DNA of 8,712 bases, taken from NCBI GenBank assembly GCA_958449275.1, contig CAUDHE010000094.1, forward strand, positions 1 to 8,712, read 5' to 3'. This DNA comes from an uncultured Alistipes sp. (lineage in GTDB: Bacteria > Bacteroidota > Bacteroidia > Bacteroidales > Rikenellaceae). The notes beneath the pieces were generated by a model. It did not search any database. It saw only the letters and a list, made by a program, of their open reading frames with translations, and had not been told where the DNA came from. Below are positions 1-6,275 of the stretch, in pieces (position 1 is the first letter of the stretch; each line of letters opens with the position of its first letter). A program made the translations under genes and the position numbers.

Positions 1-1055
1 TATTCGGGACCGAAGCCCTCTATCCCCGGCACGGCGCCCAGACCGCCCGTGATGTGCATCTTCTTGTCCACTATGTCGTGCCAGATCGACTCCAAGGCGG
101 GCATCAGCGTCGAATCGCCCGTTGCGGCCGCCACATCGGCCATCGCCGCATACATGTAGGCGGCGCGCACGGCATGTCCCACCGCCTCGCGTTGCTCGCG
201 CACGGGCAGATGCTGCTGCGCATATTCGGGCGCCATGACACCGCGCCCCTCGGGACGGAACGTCACGCCGCGAATGTCGATGAACCGCTTCGCCATGTCG
301 AGATAGAGCGAATCGCCCGTCACGCGGAACAGCTTCACCAACGCAAGCTGCAACTCCTGATGCCCGGGTGCCTGATTCACCGGCTTGCCGTCGTTGTAGG
401 CGGGATCGCCCTCGAAGAAGACCCGAAATATATGCCGCGCGTTTTTCTCCGCCACGTCGAGCCACTTGCGTTTGCCCGTGGCCTGATAGTAGGCCGCCGC
501 ACCCTCGTACATGTGTCCCATGTCGTAGAGTTCATGGCTGTGCAGCACCCAAGAATAGGGTTTGTCGCCCATGCCTCCGCCGCCGAACGGGTCGCATCCC
601 TGGTTCTTCGCCACGCCCGTTATATGCGACTCGTAAAGATAACCGTCCTCCTGCTGCGCTTCGGCTATGATGTCGATTATGTCGTCCATGCGGCGCTCCA
701 ACTCCGCATCGGGTTCCACGGCCAGCAGATAGGCCGCCCCCTCCATCACCTTATAAAGATCGGACGATATGTATCGGTGTACGAACGGCAGTTCGCACTT
801 CTCGCCCCGCAGAAAAGCACCCGTACGGCGCAGATTCTCCACCGCAGGCTTCGTCTTGTCCAAAGCGAAAGGCACCAGCGTACGTTTCTGCGTGCGCAGA
901 CGCGGAAGCCAAAAATCATCCTCCAGCGTCACTCGGTTGAACGGCACCTGAATCAGCGCGCCGTCGTTATCGCCCGCGGCGCCGCTGCCGAAGCAGCCGC
1001 AGAAAGCGACCACGACCGCCGCGCAAACCGTAATACGTAAAAAGCATATTTTCAT
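1..1055 (-). CDS. GH127-type beta-L-arabinofuranosidase lipoprotein, N-terminal part (runs off left edge)
   Basis: The minus frame is open from ATG 1055-1053 to the window edge, giving 351 codons, roughly half of a usual family member. Residues 1-18 form a short basic then hydrophobic signal, and Cys19 or Cys21 is the likely lipidated residue, so export and membrane anchoring are inferred. The body matches the DUF1680/GH127 alpha/alpha-barrel family: SDLYKVMEGAAY near 98-109, HELYDMGH at 174-181, AYYQATGKR at 188-196, PGHQE at 230-234, VGHAVRAAYMY at 292-302 and ITGGLGA at 335-341. Glu346 in IEGFG aligns by spacing with the acid/base glutamate of HypBA1; the metal-binding Cys/Glu cluster lies beyond the edge. 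Such enzymes release beta-L-arabinofuranose from plant glycans. The related GH146 family, which shares the fold, cannot be excluded without the missing half. It has its own promoter and no susC/susD genes are visible beside it. Confidence 0.85.
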   Translation of the reverse strand, partial: MKICFLRITVCAAVVVAFCGCFGSGAAGDNDGALIQVPFNRVTLEDDFWLPRLRTQKRTLVPFALDKTKPAVENLRRTGAFLRGEKCELPFVHRYISSDLYKVMEGAAYLLAVEPDAELERRMDDIIDIIAEAQQEDGYLYESHITGVAKNQGCDPFGGGGMGDKPYSWVLHSHELYDMGHMYEGAAAYYQATGKRKWLDVAEKNARHIFRVFFEGDPAYNDGKPVNQAPGHQELQLALVKLFRVTGDSLYLDMAKRFIDIRGVTFRPEGRGVMAPEYAQQHLPVREQREAVGHAVRAAYMYAAMADVAAATGDSTLMPALESIWHDIVDKKMHITGGLGAVPGIEGFGPE

Positions 1056-1078
1056 GTTCGAATCATTTGCTGACTTTA

Positions 1079-1109
1079 CAAAGGTATGAAATAATAGTTT
1101 ATCGACAAA
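1079..1109 (-). promoter_or_regulatory. Bacteroidetes-type promoter of the GH127 gene
   Basis: On the minus strand a TTTG (-33 box, 1109-1106) is followed after exactly 19 bases by TACCTTTG (-7 box, 1086-1079). This is a full match to the TTTG/TAnnTTTG consensus used by the primary sigma factor of Bacteroidetes. The expected transcript start is only a few bases downstream, leaving a leader of about 15-20 bases before the ATG at 1055. No Shine-Dalgarno sequence is seen. Confidence 0.8.
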
Positions 1110-1170
1110 ACCGCCTAATTGTCGCTCGATATCGAAAATTTTGACTATCTTTCGGAAACCGAACACGAAC

Positions 1171-1506
1171 ATGGAAATAGAGGAGCTGCAACGTCGGGTC
1201 GACGAATGGATCCGCAACGTGGGAGTACGCTACTTCAGCGAACTGACCAACATGGCCGTTCTCACCGAAGAGGTCGGAGAATTGGCTCGGGTAATGGCCC
1301 GCCGCTACGGCGACCAGTCGTTCAAAACGGGCGAGAAAGACGATCTTGCCGACGAAATGGCCGATGTGCTGTGGGTTCTGGTGTGTCTGGCCAACCAAAC
1401 GGGCGTGGATCTGACGGCAGCCGTAGAGGCCAATTTCGCCAAGAAGAGCGCACGCGACGGCGAGCGTCACAAGAATAACCCTAAACTCGCCGACAAAGGG
1501 AAATAA
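1171..1506 (+). CDS. MazG-like nucleotide pyrophosphohydrolase
   Basis: A 111-residue all-alpha protein of the MazG-like NTP pyrophosphohydrolase superfamily. These enzymes hydrolyse (d)NTPs, often damaged or non-canonical ones, to monophosphate and pyrophosphate using magnesium. The metal-binding pattern is present: Glu33, Glu34 and Glu37 in TEEVGE, then Glu62 and Asp65 in DEMADVLW. The length fits the short single-domain family (compare YpjD or the RS21-C6 type), not two-domain MazG. I chose ATG 1171; a TTG at 1141 would add ten residues (MTIFRKPNTN) with no family support. The C-terminus is basic and probably disordered. It ends six bases short of the convergent DUF4491 gene with no clear hairpin between them. 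The preferred substrate cannot be read from sequence. Confidence 0.85.
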   Translation: MEIEELQRRVDEWIRNVGVRYFSELTNMAVLTEEVGELARVMARRYGDQSFKTGEKDDLADEMADVLWVLVCLANQTGVDLTAAVEANFAKKSARDGERHKNNPKLADKGK

Positions 1507-1512
1507 TCAGAT

Positions 1513-1809
1513 TCACTTTTCATTCTTTTCCGGGCGCTCACGTTTGGGGAACCATCCTTTCTCGACTCTTTTGCGCTGTTCGAACAGCTCGCCGATAGAC
1601 CAGAACGACGACGCCCCCCACACGGCCAACAGCGTGGAAACCATCACGTCTTCGATCATCAGCGATGCCGCGATGCTCACTGCGCCCGAGAGCGCGAAAA
1701 CCCACCATATCCGCACGCCGAACCAATATTCGCCTTTGATTACCAGCGGATGAAAAATCCCGATTATAAGAAATGTGGCTACGCCTATTATAAGCCCCGT
1801 AAAATACAT
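1513..1809 (-). CDS. DUF4491 family small membrane protein
   Basis: A 98-residue hydrophobic protein with three probable membrane helices at about 3-24, 35-52 and 56-75, followed by a highly charged cytoplasmic-type tail. I recognise it as DUF4491, a family known mostly from Bacteroidetes. The characteristic stretches FTGLIIG, GIFHPLVIK, EYWFG, FWSIGELFEQ, KRVEKGWFPK are all present. The function of the family is not known and I do not propose one. The start is the ATG at 1809. The gene diverges from ffh across 125 bases and converges with the MazG-like gene. Its length is normal for the family. Confidence 0.85.
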   Translation of the reverse strand: MYFTGLIIGVATFLIIGIFHPLVIKGEYWFGVRIWWVFALSGAVSIAASLMIEDVMVSTLLAVWGASSFWSIGELFEQRKRVEKGWFPKRERPEKNEK

Positions 1810-1824
1810 GCCTGAATTTTTTTA

Positions 1825-1832
1825 CAAATATA
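1825..1832 (-). promoter_or_regulatory. Probable -7 box of the DUF4491 gene
   Basis: On the minus strand TATATTTG matches TAnnTTTG and sits 16 bases upstream of the ATG. No TTTG is present about 19 bases further upstream, so only half of the promoter consensus is supported. Confidence 0.5.
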
Positions 1833-1873
1833 CGTAAAATACATAAATCGTGCTTGCGTGAACACCGCAATGA

Positions 1874-1892
1874 CAAAGATTTTATATCTTTG
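1874..1892 (+). promoter_or_regulatory. Probable ffh promoter -7 box inside a small inverted repeat
   Basis: TATCTTTG at 1885-1892 matches the Bacteroidetes -7 consensus TAnnTTTG and lies 42 bases upstream of the ffh ATG. A clear TTTG -33 box is missing at the right distance. The box overlaps a perfect 7-bp inverted repeat (CAAAGAT 1874-1880, ATCTTTG 1886-1892, 5-base spacer), which could simply be an AT-rich symmetric promoter or an operator-like site. Confidence 0.55.
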
Positions 1893-1934
1893 CATGATTT
1901 TCATGTCGAATAATAACGAAAAAACATAACGCCG

Positions 1935-3263
1935 ATGTTCGAAAACTTAACCGACAAACTTGAACGATCGTTCAAAGTACTGAAAGGCGAAGGCCGCATC
2001 ACCGAAATAAATGTCGCCGAGACGTTGAAAGAGATTCGCCGAGCGCTGATCGATGCCGACGTAAACTACAAGGTGGCCAAGACTTTCACCGATGAGGTGA
2101 AACAGAAAGCTTTGGGTCAGAACGTACTGAATGCCGTGAAACCCGGGCAGATGATGACCAAGATCGTGCGCGACGAACTGGCACGGCTCATGGGAGGCAC
2201 GGCTGCCGACATAAAACTGGAGGGCACGCCCGCCGTCATACTCATCGCAGGTCTGCAAGGTTCGGGTAAGACAACATTTTCGGGCAAACTGGCCTCGCTG
2301 CTCAAGAGCAAGAAAGGCCGTCAGGTACTGCTCGTGGCGGGTGACGTATACCGTCCCGCCGCAATCGATCAGTTGAAAGTGCTCGGCGGACAGATCGGCG
2401 TGGAGGTCTACACCGAGGAGGGCAACAGCGATCCCGTGGCGATCGCGCAGAACGCAATCAAATATGCCCGCGAGAAGTCGTACAATGTGGTCATTGTCGA
2501 CACGGCGGGACGTTTGGCTGTCGACGAGGCGATGATGCGTGAGATCACGGCCATAAAGGCTGCCGTGAAGCCGAGCGAGACTCTCTTCGTGGTGGATGCC
2601 ATGACGGGACAGGATGCCGTGAACACAGCCAAGGAGTTCAACGACCGTCTCGATTTCGACGGCGTGGTGCTCACCAAGCTCGACGGCGACACGCGCGGCG
2701 GTGCCGCCATATCGATCCGTTCGGTTGTGAACAAACCGCTGAAGTTCATTTCGAGCGGCGAGAAGATGGACGCGCTGCAAGTGTTCCACCCCGAACGTAT
2801 GGCCGACCGAATATTGGGCATGGGCGACGTGGTGTCGCTCGTGGAACGCGCACAGGAGCAATACGACGAGGAGGCTGCACGACGTCTGAAGAAGAAGATC
2901 GTAAAGAACAAATTCGATTTCAATGACTTCATCGACCAGATCAACCAGATAAAGAAGATGGGTAATCTGAAGGACATAGCATCGATGATCCCGGGCATGG
3001 GCAAAATGCTCAAGAATATCGACATTCCCGACGACGCCTTCAAACAGACCGAAGCCATAATAGGTTCGATGACTCCCGCAGAGCGCGAGAACCCCGAGAT
3101 CATCAACGCCCGTCGCCGCGAACGCATAGCCAAAGGAAGCGGAACGACCTTGGCCGACGTTAATCGTCTGATGAAACAATTCGAGGAGACGCGCAAGATG
3201 ATGAAGATGGTCGCGGGCGGCAACATGAAAATGCCCAAAATGCCGCGCGGATTCCGCAGATAA
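1935..3263 (+). CDS. ffh: Signal recognition particle protein Ffh (SRP54)
   Basis: A 442-residue SRP GTPase, which binds signal sequences and the SRP RNA and delivers ribosome-nascent chains to the FtsY receptor at the inner membrane. The N domain is about 1-95. The G domain shows every expected motif: P-loop GLQGSGKTT at 106-114, DVYRPAA at 137-143, DTAGR at 189-193, TKLDGD at 247-252 and SSGEK at 273-277. The methionine-rich M domain covers about 300-442, with GMGKML and the RNA-binding RRRERIAKGSGTT segment, and ends in a Met/Lys-rich tail. Length and order are normal. It starts at ATG 1935 without a Shine-Dalgarno sequence. It is monocistronic here: promoter candidate upstream, strong hairpin 17 bases after the stop. 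No SRP RNA gene is visible nearby. Confidence 0.98.
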   Translation: MFENLTDKLERSFKVLKGEGRITEINVAETLKEIRRALIDADVNYKVAKTFTDEVKQKALGQNVLNAVKPGQMMTKIVRDELARLMGGTAADIKLEGTPAVILIAGLQGSGKTTFSGKLASLLKSKKGRQVLLVAGDVYRPAAIDQLKVLGGQIGVEVYTEEGNSDPVAIAQNAIKYAREKSYNVVIVDTAGRLAVDEAMMREITAIKAAVKPSETLFVVDAMTGQDAVNTAKEFNDRLDFDGVVLTKLDGDTRGGAAISIRSVVNKPLKFISSGEKMDALQVFHPERMADRILGMGDVVSLVERAQEQYDEEAARRLKKKIVKNKFDFNDFIDQINQIKKMGNLKDIASMIPGMGKMLKNIDIPDDAFKQTEAIIGSMTPAERENPEIINARRRERIAKGSGTTLADVNRLMKQFEETRKMMKMVAGGNMKMPKMPRGFRR

Positions 3264-3280
3264 GCCATCGACACGACCGC

Positions 3281-3322
3281 ATGAAAAATCCCGTCCTACA
3301 AACCTCGGACGGGATTTTTCAT
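3281..3322 (+). terminator. Bidirectional intrinsic terminator between ffh and the flavoprotein gene
   Basis: A perfect 16-bp inverted repeat (3281-3296 and 3307-3322) with a 10-base loop. The base of the stem is A-rich on the left and T-rich on the right, so each strand gives a GC core followed by a TTTTT tract. It starts 17 bases after the ffh stop and ends 4 bases before the stop of the opposing gene at 3327. It can therefore serve both converging transcripts. Confidence 0.9.
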
Positions 3323-3326
3323 ACGA

Positions 3327-3803
3327 TCAAAGCCGCTTCGCCTTTCCGGAAAACGACTCGGCATCTACGGCTATAACAGCCGTACGCGCGAACGATTTTT
3401 CGATATATTTCTCGCCTGTCGTCGCATACTCGGCCGAATATTTAGCAACGATAAGCCTCAATGCGCGTCGCCGCTCGTCGTCGGAGTGAACAATGCGGGC
3501 ACGTCCGCATACCATCGCCGATTCGTAAGCGGCGGTGAACTTTTCAGGCTGCACGCGAGTCTCGCCCACCACGCAGAACGTTACGCGGGCATCGTGCTCC
3601 AAGATTCGCATCTTTCGGCCTTCGGGTGCGCAATGGATGTATATGGTGTCGTCCGCCATAGCATAATTCAGCGGAACGCCGTACCCGCCTTCGGCGGAAG
3701 CCATCGACAGAAAACCGTATCCGCCCGTGCGAAGCAACTCCCGCGCCTCGTCTTCCGACAACAGACGATCCTGCCGACGCACCGACTCGTTATCGTAAAT
3801 CAT
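3327..3803 (-). CDS. Pyridoxamine 5'-phosphate oxidase-fold flavoprotein, Nim-like
   Basis: A 158-residue protein of the FMN-binding split-barrel superfamily, in the group that includes nitroimidazole-resistance proteins (NimA and relatives, COG3467). Visible family traits are the RRQDRLLSEDEA N-terminus, YGVPLNYA at 41-48, IYIHCAPEGRKM at 54-65, VTFCVV at 74-79 and the MVCGRARIV strand near 97-105. Members bind FMN or a similar cofactor and probably reduce small molecules; the substrate of this one is unknown. The ATG at 3803 lies two bases after the tsaB stop. A GTG at 3809 would give a 4-base GTGA overlap and two more residues. Either way it is translationally close to tsaB and last in the cluster, before the terminator at 3281-3322. 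Family resemblance alone does not show drug resistance. Confidence 0.85.
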   Translation of the reverse strand: MIYDNESVRRQDRLLSEDEARELLRTGGYGFLSMASAEGGYGVPLNYAMADDTIYIHCAPEGRKMRILEHDARVTFCVVGETRVQPEKFTAAYESAMVCGRARIVHSDDERRRALRLIVAKYSAEYATTGEKYIEKSFARTAVIAVDAESFSGKAKRL

Positions 3804-3805
3804 GG

Positions 3806-4510
3806 TCACAGCAACCTTTTTTTAGAGGGTATCACCACGAAATCCTTCAAATAGAAAGGCTCGAAATAGGCTATGTCTTCGGTTTCGCCCGCCGAGAAAC
3901 GCTGTTGCGCCAATCGAGCCAGACCGCGCGCCGACGGCACCACATTGACGTAAACGGCATCCGACAGCATCTCGCGACACTTCGCCGCACCGTTGCCGAA
4001 TATCACCAGCGGACGCGCTCCGCGCACCTCGGCGAAACTTGTCTCCGTGACGATCTCGGCCGCAACTTCGGACAATGGTCGTCCCGCCGAATCGTACAGA
4101 CGTGTATAGACCTCCATACGTCGCGCGTCGACCATCGGACACAACGACGCTTCGTCCCAGCACTCCGCATCGATTATTCCCGCCTCGTGGTCCTCGATAG
4201 CCACCTCGGCCAGAGCGTCGAGCGATCCCACGGCCACGAGAGGAATCCCCAATCCGTAGCACAACCCCTTGGCGAACGACACTCCGATGCGCAGACCCGT
4301 ATATGATCCGGGACCTTTGCCGACAGCCACCGCATCCAACTCGTCGGGAGCCACACCCGTCTCGCGCAGAAGTTCGTCGACGAACACGGCGACCTTTTTC
4401 GCATGGTCGCGCCCCTCGTCGCTCTCGCGCAGCGACACGGTCTCGCCGTCGCGCGCTATGCCCACCGAACAGATGTCGGTGCCCGTTTCTATACAAAGAA
4501 TCAATGACAT
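3806..4510 (-). CDS. tsaB: tRNA threonylcarbamoyladenosine biosynthesis protein TsaB
   Basis: A 234-residue protein of the ASKHA-fold TsaB/YeaZ family. TsaB partners TsaD and TsaE in making t6A at position 37 of ANN-decoding tRNAs; it is a scaffold that stabilises TsaD and lacks catalytic activity of its own. The N-terminal LCIETGTDICSVGI strand and GKGPGSYTGLRIGVSFAKGL (64-83) are diagnostic, as is the MVDARRMEVYT segment in the middle. The start is ATG 4510, where homology begins. The frame stays open far upstream to 5206, but that extension only reads antiparallel-frame residues of the HAD gene and is not coding. tsaD and tsaE are not in the window. The leader contains two consecutive hairpins (4549-4601). 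Confidence 0.95.
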   Translation of the reverse strand: MSLILCIETGTDICSVGIARDGETVSLRESDEGRDHAKKVAVFVDELLRETGVAPDELDAVAVGKGPGSYTGLRIGVSFAKGLCYGLGIPLVAVGSLDALAEVAIEDHEAGIIDAECWDEASLCPMVDARRMEVYTRLYDSAGRPLSEVAAEIVTETSFAEVRGARPLVIFGNGAAKCREMLSDAVYVNVVPSARGLARLAQQRFSAGETEDIAYFEPFYLKDFVVIPSKKRLL

Positions 4511-4548
4511 AACAATAACTTTTTCATTACAATCACTACACAATCCTT

Positions 4549-4601
4549 CGAGATCGCCATGCGATCTCGGCAGTTTGCCGCCGCCCCACGCGGCGGACTG
4601 C
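4549..4601 (-). repeat. Two adjacent GC hairpins in the HAD phosphatase-tsaB gap
   Basis: The first is a perfect 9-bp stem (4549-4557 with 4561-4569) with a 3-base loop. The second starts at the very next base: an outer GCAGT/ACTGC stem (4570-4574 with 4597-4601), a 3-base bulge, and an inner 7-bp GC stem (4578-4584 with 4590-4596) around a 5-base loop. Neither is followed by a T tract in either direction, so simple termination is unlikely. They may be a palindromic extragenic repeat, an mRNA-stability element or a processing site. The 125-base gap otherwise holds nothing I recognise. Confidence 0.7.
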
Positions 4602-4635
4602 TTTAGCACTCGCGCCGCCGTCGGCGAACAGCCCT

Positions 4636-5418
4636 CTAAATCAACCCGTAATGCTCCAATGCGAGCGCCACTCCGTCGTGATCCACATCCGCAGTGACGT
4701 AATCGGCCACTGCCTTCAGTTCGTCGCACGCATTGCCCATAGCCACACCTGCCGCCGCATCGCGTACGATGGGTATGTCGTTGCCGCCGTCGCCGAACGC
4801 CATCGCTTCGGCCATCGTAAGACCGTAGAACTCCATGACCTTGCGTGCTCCCGCCGACTTGTCCACACCGCGCATATTGATATCCATGAATATGTCGACC
4901 CAACGCGTACCCACGCATTCGGGCAGTTCGGCCATTATGACCCGCTCGAGATCCTCGCCCACGTAAGGGCACATCTGCAATACGGGTTCCGACTCGGCTA
5001 TACGCTTCAGATCGGCCACCGCGGGCGTTATGTGTATCATGTCTATTATGCTCTGCACCCGATCGGTTATGCGGTCGATGTATATGTCGTCGTGAGTCAT
5101 CAGCTCCGCCTGAAATCCGTACCTCTCCTCCAAAGCGAACACCCTGTCCAGAGTCTCGCGGGGAAACGAACGTTCGAAAATCTTTCGGCCGTCGGAGGTG
5201 ACGCAATAACCGCCGTTCACCGTAACGTATCCGTCGACCTCGATGTCGCTCACAACTTCGGTATGGCGCAACAGACGCCCCGTGGATATGAATACCTTCA
5301 CTCCGCGCTCGCGCAGACGTTCTATCGCCCGCCGCGCCGATTCGGGAACCGAATGCGAAGCGAAGCTGACCAGAGTGCCGTCTATGTCGAAGAATACCGC
5401 TTTTATCTTGTCGTTCAT
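4636..5418 (-). CDS. Cof-type HAD-IIB family phosphatase
   Basis: A 260-residue haloacid-dehalogenase superfamily hydrolase of the Cof/YidA type. Such enzymes remove phosphate from sugar phosphates, FMN, pyridoxal phosphate or similar metabolites in the cytoplasm. All four motifs are visible: nucleophile Asp11 and acid/base Asp13 in FFDIDGTL, Thr46 in FISTGR, Lys187 in VDKSAG, and the metal-binding Asp210 and Asp214 in FGDGGNDIPIV. The region between motifs II and III is the substrate-selecting cap. I start at ATG 5418, placing motif I at the usual distance from the N-terminus; an upstream in-frame start at 5499 would add 27 residues, with no family support. It lies between smpB and tsaB. The natural substrate cannot be predicted from sequence alone. 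Confidence 0.92.
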   Translation of the reverse strand: MNDKIKAVFFDIDGTLVSFASHSVPESARRAIERLRERGVKVFISTGRLLRHTEVVSDIEVDGYVTVNGGYCVTSDGRKIFERSFPRETLDRVFALEERYGFQAELMTHDDIYIDRITDRVQSIIDMIHITPAVADLKRIAESEPVLQMCPYVGEDLERVIMAELPECVGTRWVDIFMDINMRGVDKSAGARKVMEFYGLTMAEAMAFGDGGNDIPIVRDAAAGVAMGNACDELKAVADYVTADVDHDGVALALEHYGLI

Positions 5419-5445
5419 AATTATAGTAAGTTCCCTTCGATATTT

Positions 5446-5513
5446 ATCTTCGTCGACTGCGGGTGTCGCACCGAAAGTGCAAGCCGCCGAAGATAGCACC
5501 GCACAGCGGTGCG
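5446..5513 (-). repeat. Hairpin-rich smpB-HAD phosphatase spacer
   Basis: The 132-base spacer contains a perfect 7-bp GC hairpin (GCACCGC 5496-5502, GCGGTGC 5506-5512, 3-base loop). Beside it is a wider inverted repeat (ATCTTCG 5446-5452 with CGAAGAT 5488-5494) enclosing smaller self-complementary stretches (GGTG/CACC at 5462-5472). No T tract follows the hairpins on the minus strand, so it is not a standard terminator. No promoter consensus is visible before the HAD gene, which fits cotranscription with smpB. Confidence 0.6.
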
Positions 5514-5550
5514 AAACCCAAAAAATTACCGCGACGCGCCTCGTTCCGCG

Positions 5551-6012
5551 TTACTTATACCGTTTCATCGCCTTGTCCATCTCGCGCTTGGCATCGTTCT
5601 CCTTCAGATACTCGCGCTTGTCGTAGGCCTTACGGCCGCGGGCCAGCCCCACGACCACCTTGGCATATCCCTTCTCGCTGATGAACAGTCGCAGCCCCAC
5701 CATAGTGAGTCCGCGATCCTGCAACGACCGCTGCAATTTGTTCAACTCCTTGCGCTGCAACAACAGTTTGCGGTCGCGCTTGGGCGCGTGGTTGTTACAC
5801 GTGCCCCAACCGTACTCGGCCACGTTCATGCCGCGTATCCACAGCTCGCCTTTGTCGAAATAACAGTAACAATCGGTGAGCGAAGCCTTGCCCAGACGTA
5901 TCGACTTTATCTCGGTGCCGACCAGCACCACGCCCGCGACATACTCCTCGAGAATTTCGTAATCGAACGTCGCACGCTTGTTGCGTATGTTTATATTCTT
6001 ATAATCGGCCAT
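5551..6012 (-). CDS. smpB: SsrA-binding protein SmpB
   Basis: A 153-residue SmpB, the partner of tmRNA in trans-translation. It binds the tRNA-like domain of tmRNA and brings it to ribosomes stalled on broken mRNAs. Family signatures seen are NKRATFDYEILEEYVAGVVL near 11-30, GTEIKSIR at 32-39, the GKASLTD stretch at 41-47 and NHAPKRDRKLLL at 74-85. The lysine-rich C-terminal tail (about the last 30 residues) enters the mRNA channel in known structures. Length is typical. The start is ATG 6012. It is downstream of dnaG across a 392-base gap and upstream of the HAD phosphatase. No tmRNA gene (ssrA) is visible in the window. Confidence 0.97.
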   Translation of the reverse strand: MADYKNINIRNKRATFDYEILEEYVAGVVLVGTEIKSIRLGKASLTDCYCYFDKGELWIRGMNVAEYGWGTCNNHAPKRDRKLLLQRKELNKLQRSLQDRGLTMVGLRLFISEKGYAKVVVGLARGRKAYDKREYLKENDAKREMDKAMKRYK

Positions 6013-6099
6013 ATCTATTGTTCTCGTAATCCTGTTTCGTTATTTCCGCATCCGTTCGTGGCATCGTTTTTGCAACTTTTCGGCACGGGTAGGACCGGA

Positions 6100-6107
6100 T
6101 AAAGGTA
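6100..6107 (-). promoter_or_regulatory. Weak candidate -7 box for smpB
   Basis: On the minus strand TACCTTTA matches seven of eight positions' worth of the TAnnTTTG pattern (last base differs). No TTTG lies 19 bases upstream. If used, smpB would have a leader of about 80 bases, and part of the smpB-tsaB transcript would be independent of dnaG. Confidence 0.3.
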
Positions 6108-6118
6108 ACTAATTCTTT

Positions 6119-6126
6119 TATCTTTG
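6119..6126 (+). promoter_or_regulatory. Plus-strand -7 box inside the dnaG-smpB gap
   Basis: TATCTTTG fits TAnnTTTG exactly and is the same octamer as the proposed ffh -7 box. It points rightwards, opposite to dnaG and smpB, into the hairpin and T7 tract at 6173-6218. No -33 TTTG is present, so chance occurrence in this AT-rich patch is possible. Confidence 0.3.
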
Positions 6127-6275
6127 ATATGTTTTACTACACATCTTTCTGTTTATTTTCTGTTTGCACACGGTATGCGCAGCGATGCGTGTACGCCTCC
6201 GGCTCCTACCCTTTTTTTCTAATCGAGACTTTCACGATATCGGGTATGTCATCTCGCTATCGAACGCATACTGCT

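Noticed and set aside
54..1040. Long plus-strand open frame (328 codons) across the left end
   Set aside because: It is His/Arg-rich with no recognisable domain and lies antisense to the GH127-type gene, whose minus-strand translation shows clear family motifs.
1141..1170. TTG start giving a ten-residue longer MazG-like protein
   Set aside because: The extra residues have no family support, and the region includes a TATCTTTC sequence at 1146-1153 that could be promoter DNA. ATG 1171 is the better start.
1947..3179. 410-codon minus-strand frame opposite ffh
   Set aside because: It mirrors the codon bias of ffh on the other strand, has no family features, and ffh itself is unambiguous.
3264..3326. 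SRP RNA (ffs) beside ffh
   Set aside because: No GGAA/AGCAG-type SRP RNA core is present near ffh; the only structure after the gene is the terminator hairpin.
4511..5206. In-frame upstream extension of tsaB (232 extra residues)
   Set aside because: The extension is Arg/Gly-rich and overlaps the well-supported HAD phosphatase in another frame of the same strand. TsaB homology starts exactly at ATG 4510.
4651..5496. 281-codon plus-strand frame opposite the HAD phosphatase
   Set aside because: His/Tyr/Val-rich shadow frame without domain features, while the minus strand carries all four HAD motifs.
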